IMG/VR virus record: IMGVR_UViG_3300046007_003234
Coordinates: 1-37,207 of that record
Source of the DNA: a virus
Reading direction: 5' to 3' (one strand)
DNA: 37,207 bases
Below, piece after piece: positions 36,679 to 37,207 of this stretch (position 1 is its first letter; each line of letters opens with the position of its first letter). Both the position numbers and the translations under genes were made by a program. The notes under the pieces are model-generated. The model was given only the letters and a program-made list of their open reading frames with translations, was not told the DNA's origin and did not search any database.

Positions 36679-37207
36679 ACACTTTGACGGCCCACGCCAA
36701 TGGCAGCGCGAGGTGCTGATTGAGCTGCGCGAGCACATCAAAGCAAACAACGGCAAGATAGACTTTGAGACGCTACGCCTTGCAGTCAGTTCAGGGCGCG
36801 GTATTGGTAAGTCCGCGTTAGTCAGTTGGCTGACGATCTGGATGCTAACCACACGGATCGGCTCAACGACCATCGTGTCGGCTAACTCTGAAGCGCAGCT
36901 CCGTAGCGTCACCTGGGCTGAGATCACCAAGTGGCTGAGTATGTCCATACACAGTCACTGGTTCGAGGTCAGCGCAACCAGAGTCCTACCGGCTAAATGG
37001 ATAGCGGAATTAGTAGAGAAAGACTTGAAACTTGGAACGCGCTATTGGGGCGTAGAAGGGCGGTTGTGGAGTGCAGAGAATCCTGACGCATACGCTGGCG
37101 TGCATAACTTCGCGGGTGTCATGCTGGTATTCGATGAGGCGAGCGGAATTGATGATAGTATCTGGTCAGTTGCAGCGGGCTTTTTTACGGAAAATACCCC
37201 TAATCGC
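36545..37207 (+). CDS. terL: Terminase large subunit, N-terminal part (3' end outside window)
   Basis: The frame runs off the right edge after 221 codons. Visible elements are FPWKKPGTPLEHFDGPRQWQ at about 35-54, the Walker A GRGIGKS at 84-90, the ATPase coupling-like IVSANSEAQLRSVTWAEI, and Walker B MLVFDEASGI near 194-203, that is the motor domain that drives DNA packaging. The nuclease half is missing. I set the start at ATG 36545, which overlaps terS by 134 bases; an alternative is ATG 36587. Family members start with a similar EEEQxLxxxLWxP segment, which supports 36545. Confidence 0.92.
   Translation, partial: MQVPIYSAEEEQKLMATLWSPTLKNDPLAFVRLTFPWKKPGTPLEHFDGPRQWQREVLIELREHIKANNGKIDFETLRLAVSSGRGIGKSALVSWLTIWMLTTRIGSTTIVSANSEAQLRSVTWAEITKWLSMSIHSHWFEVSATRVLPAKWIAELVEKDLKLGTRYWGVEGRLWSAENPDAYAGVHNFAGVMLVFDEASGIDDSIWSVAAGFFTENTPNR

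Noticed and set aside
1-37207. Direct circular closure of the window ends.
   Set aside because: Joining the right edge to the left edge gives terL a stop codon after a few residues and leaves out its nuclease domain, so sequence must be missing between them.
1-37207. tRNA genes, integrase or attachment sites.
   Set aside because: I found no cloverleaf-like sequence, no recombinase motif and no long terminal duplication by eye; a tRNA scan would be needed to be certain.

Overview
The window is nearly the whole genome of a double-stranded DNA tailed phage of the short-tailed, P22-like type. The portal, scaffold, coat, gp4-like and gp10-like proteins and three internal ejection proteins are all recognisable by sequence pattern. 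The host is probably a Gram-negative bacterium (likely a proteobacterium), because the lysis cassette carries an endolysin plus an overlapping Rz/Rz1 spanin pair. I see no integrase, excisionase, lysogeny repressor, phage RNA polymerase, tRNA or CRISPR array, so a lytic phage that uses host RNA polymerase is the simplest reading. The window starts inside an HNH endonuclease gene and stops inside terL, so the end of terL and the start of the HNH gene are missing.

Layout. (1) 1-22048, rightward late region: HNH remnant, three tiny basic proteins, portal, a cassette of small virion and tail-fibre-like genes (3370-7883), scaffold and coat with their own candidate promoter and two tetraloop hairpins (7884-10813), gp4-like connector, an inserted antisense HNH endonuclease, gp10-like protein, C1q-like and collar-domain fibres, three ejection proteins, then lysis genes. 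(2) 24095-21938, leftward: VRR-NUC nuclease, SNF2-type helicase, a small helical protein and a DUF6378-like protein. (3) 24158-31829, rightward: Cas4-like DUF2800 nuclease and partner, several small proteins, family A DNA polymerase, primase-helicase, HTH protein. (4) 35528-31906, leftward: a tightly packed set of about 15 small, mostly orphan genes including a stand-alone DnaA domain IV-like protein. Units 3 and 4 converge on a strong bidirectional terminator at 31830-31859; units 1 and 2 overlap tail to tail near 22 kb. (5) 35529-36153 is non-coding and highly structured; then terS and partial terL.

The most interesting part is 35617-36060. Thirteen copies of a WTGGTCR motif are arranged in two arrays pointing towards a 41-base AT-rich core, followed by a tandem 24-base repeat that carries a sigma70-like promoter facing terS. 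This looks like a replication origin or master control region. The stand-alone DnaA-type DNA-binding domain encoded about 3.5 kb away is a reasonable but unproven candidate binder. A further WTGGTCR copy and a 14-base palindrome sit directly upstream of one of two related leftward promoters.

Genes are packed with TAATG, ATGA or TGATG stop/start overlaps almost throughout, which suggests translational coupling within each unit. Functions given here rest on motif and pattern recognition by eye; no database search was run.
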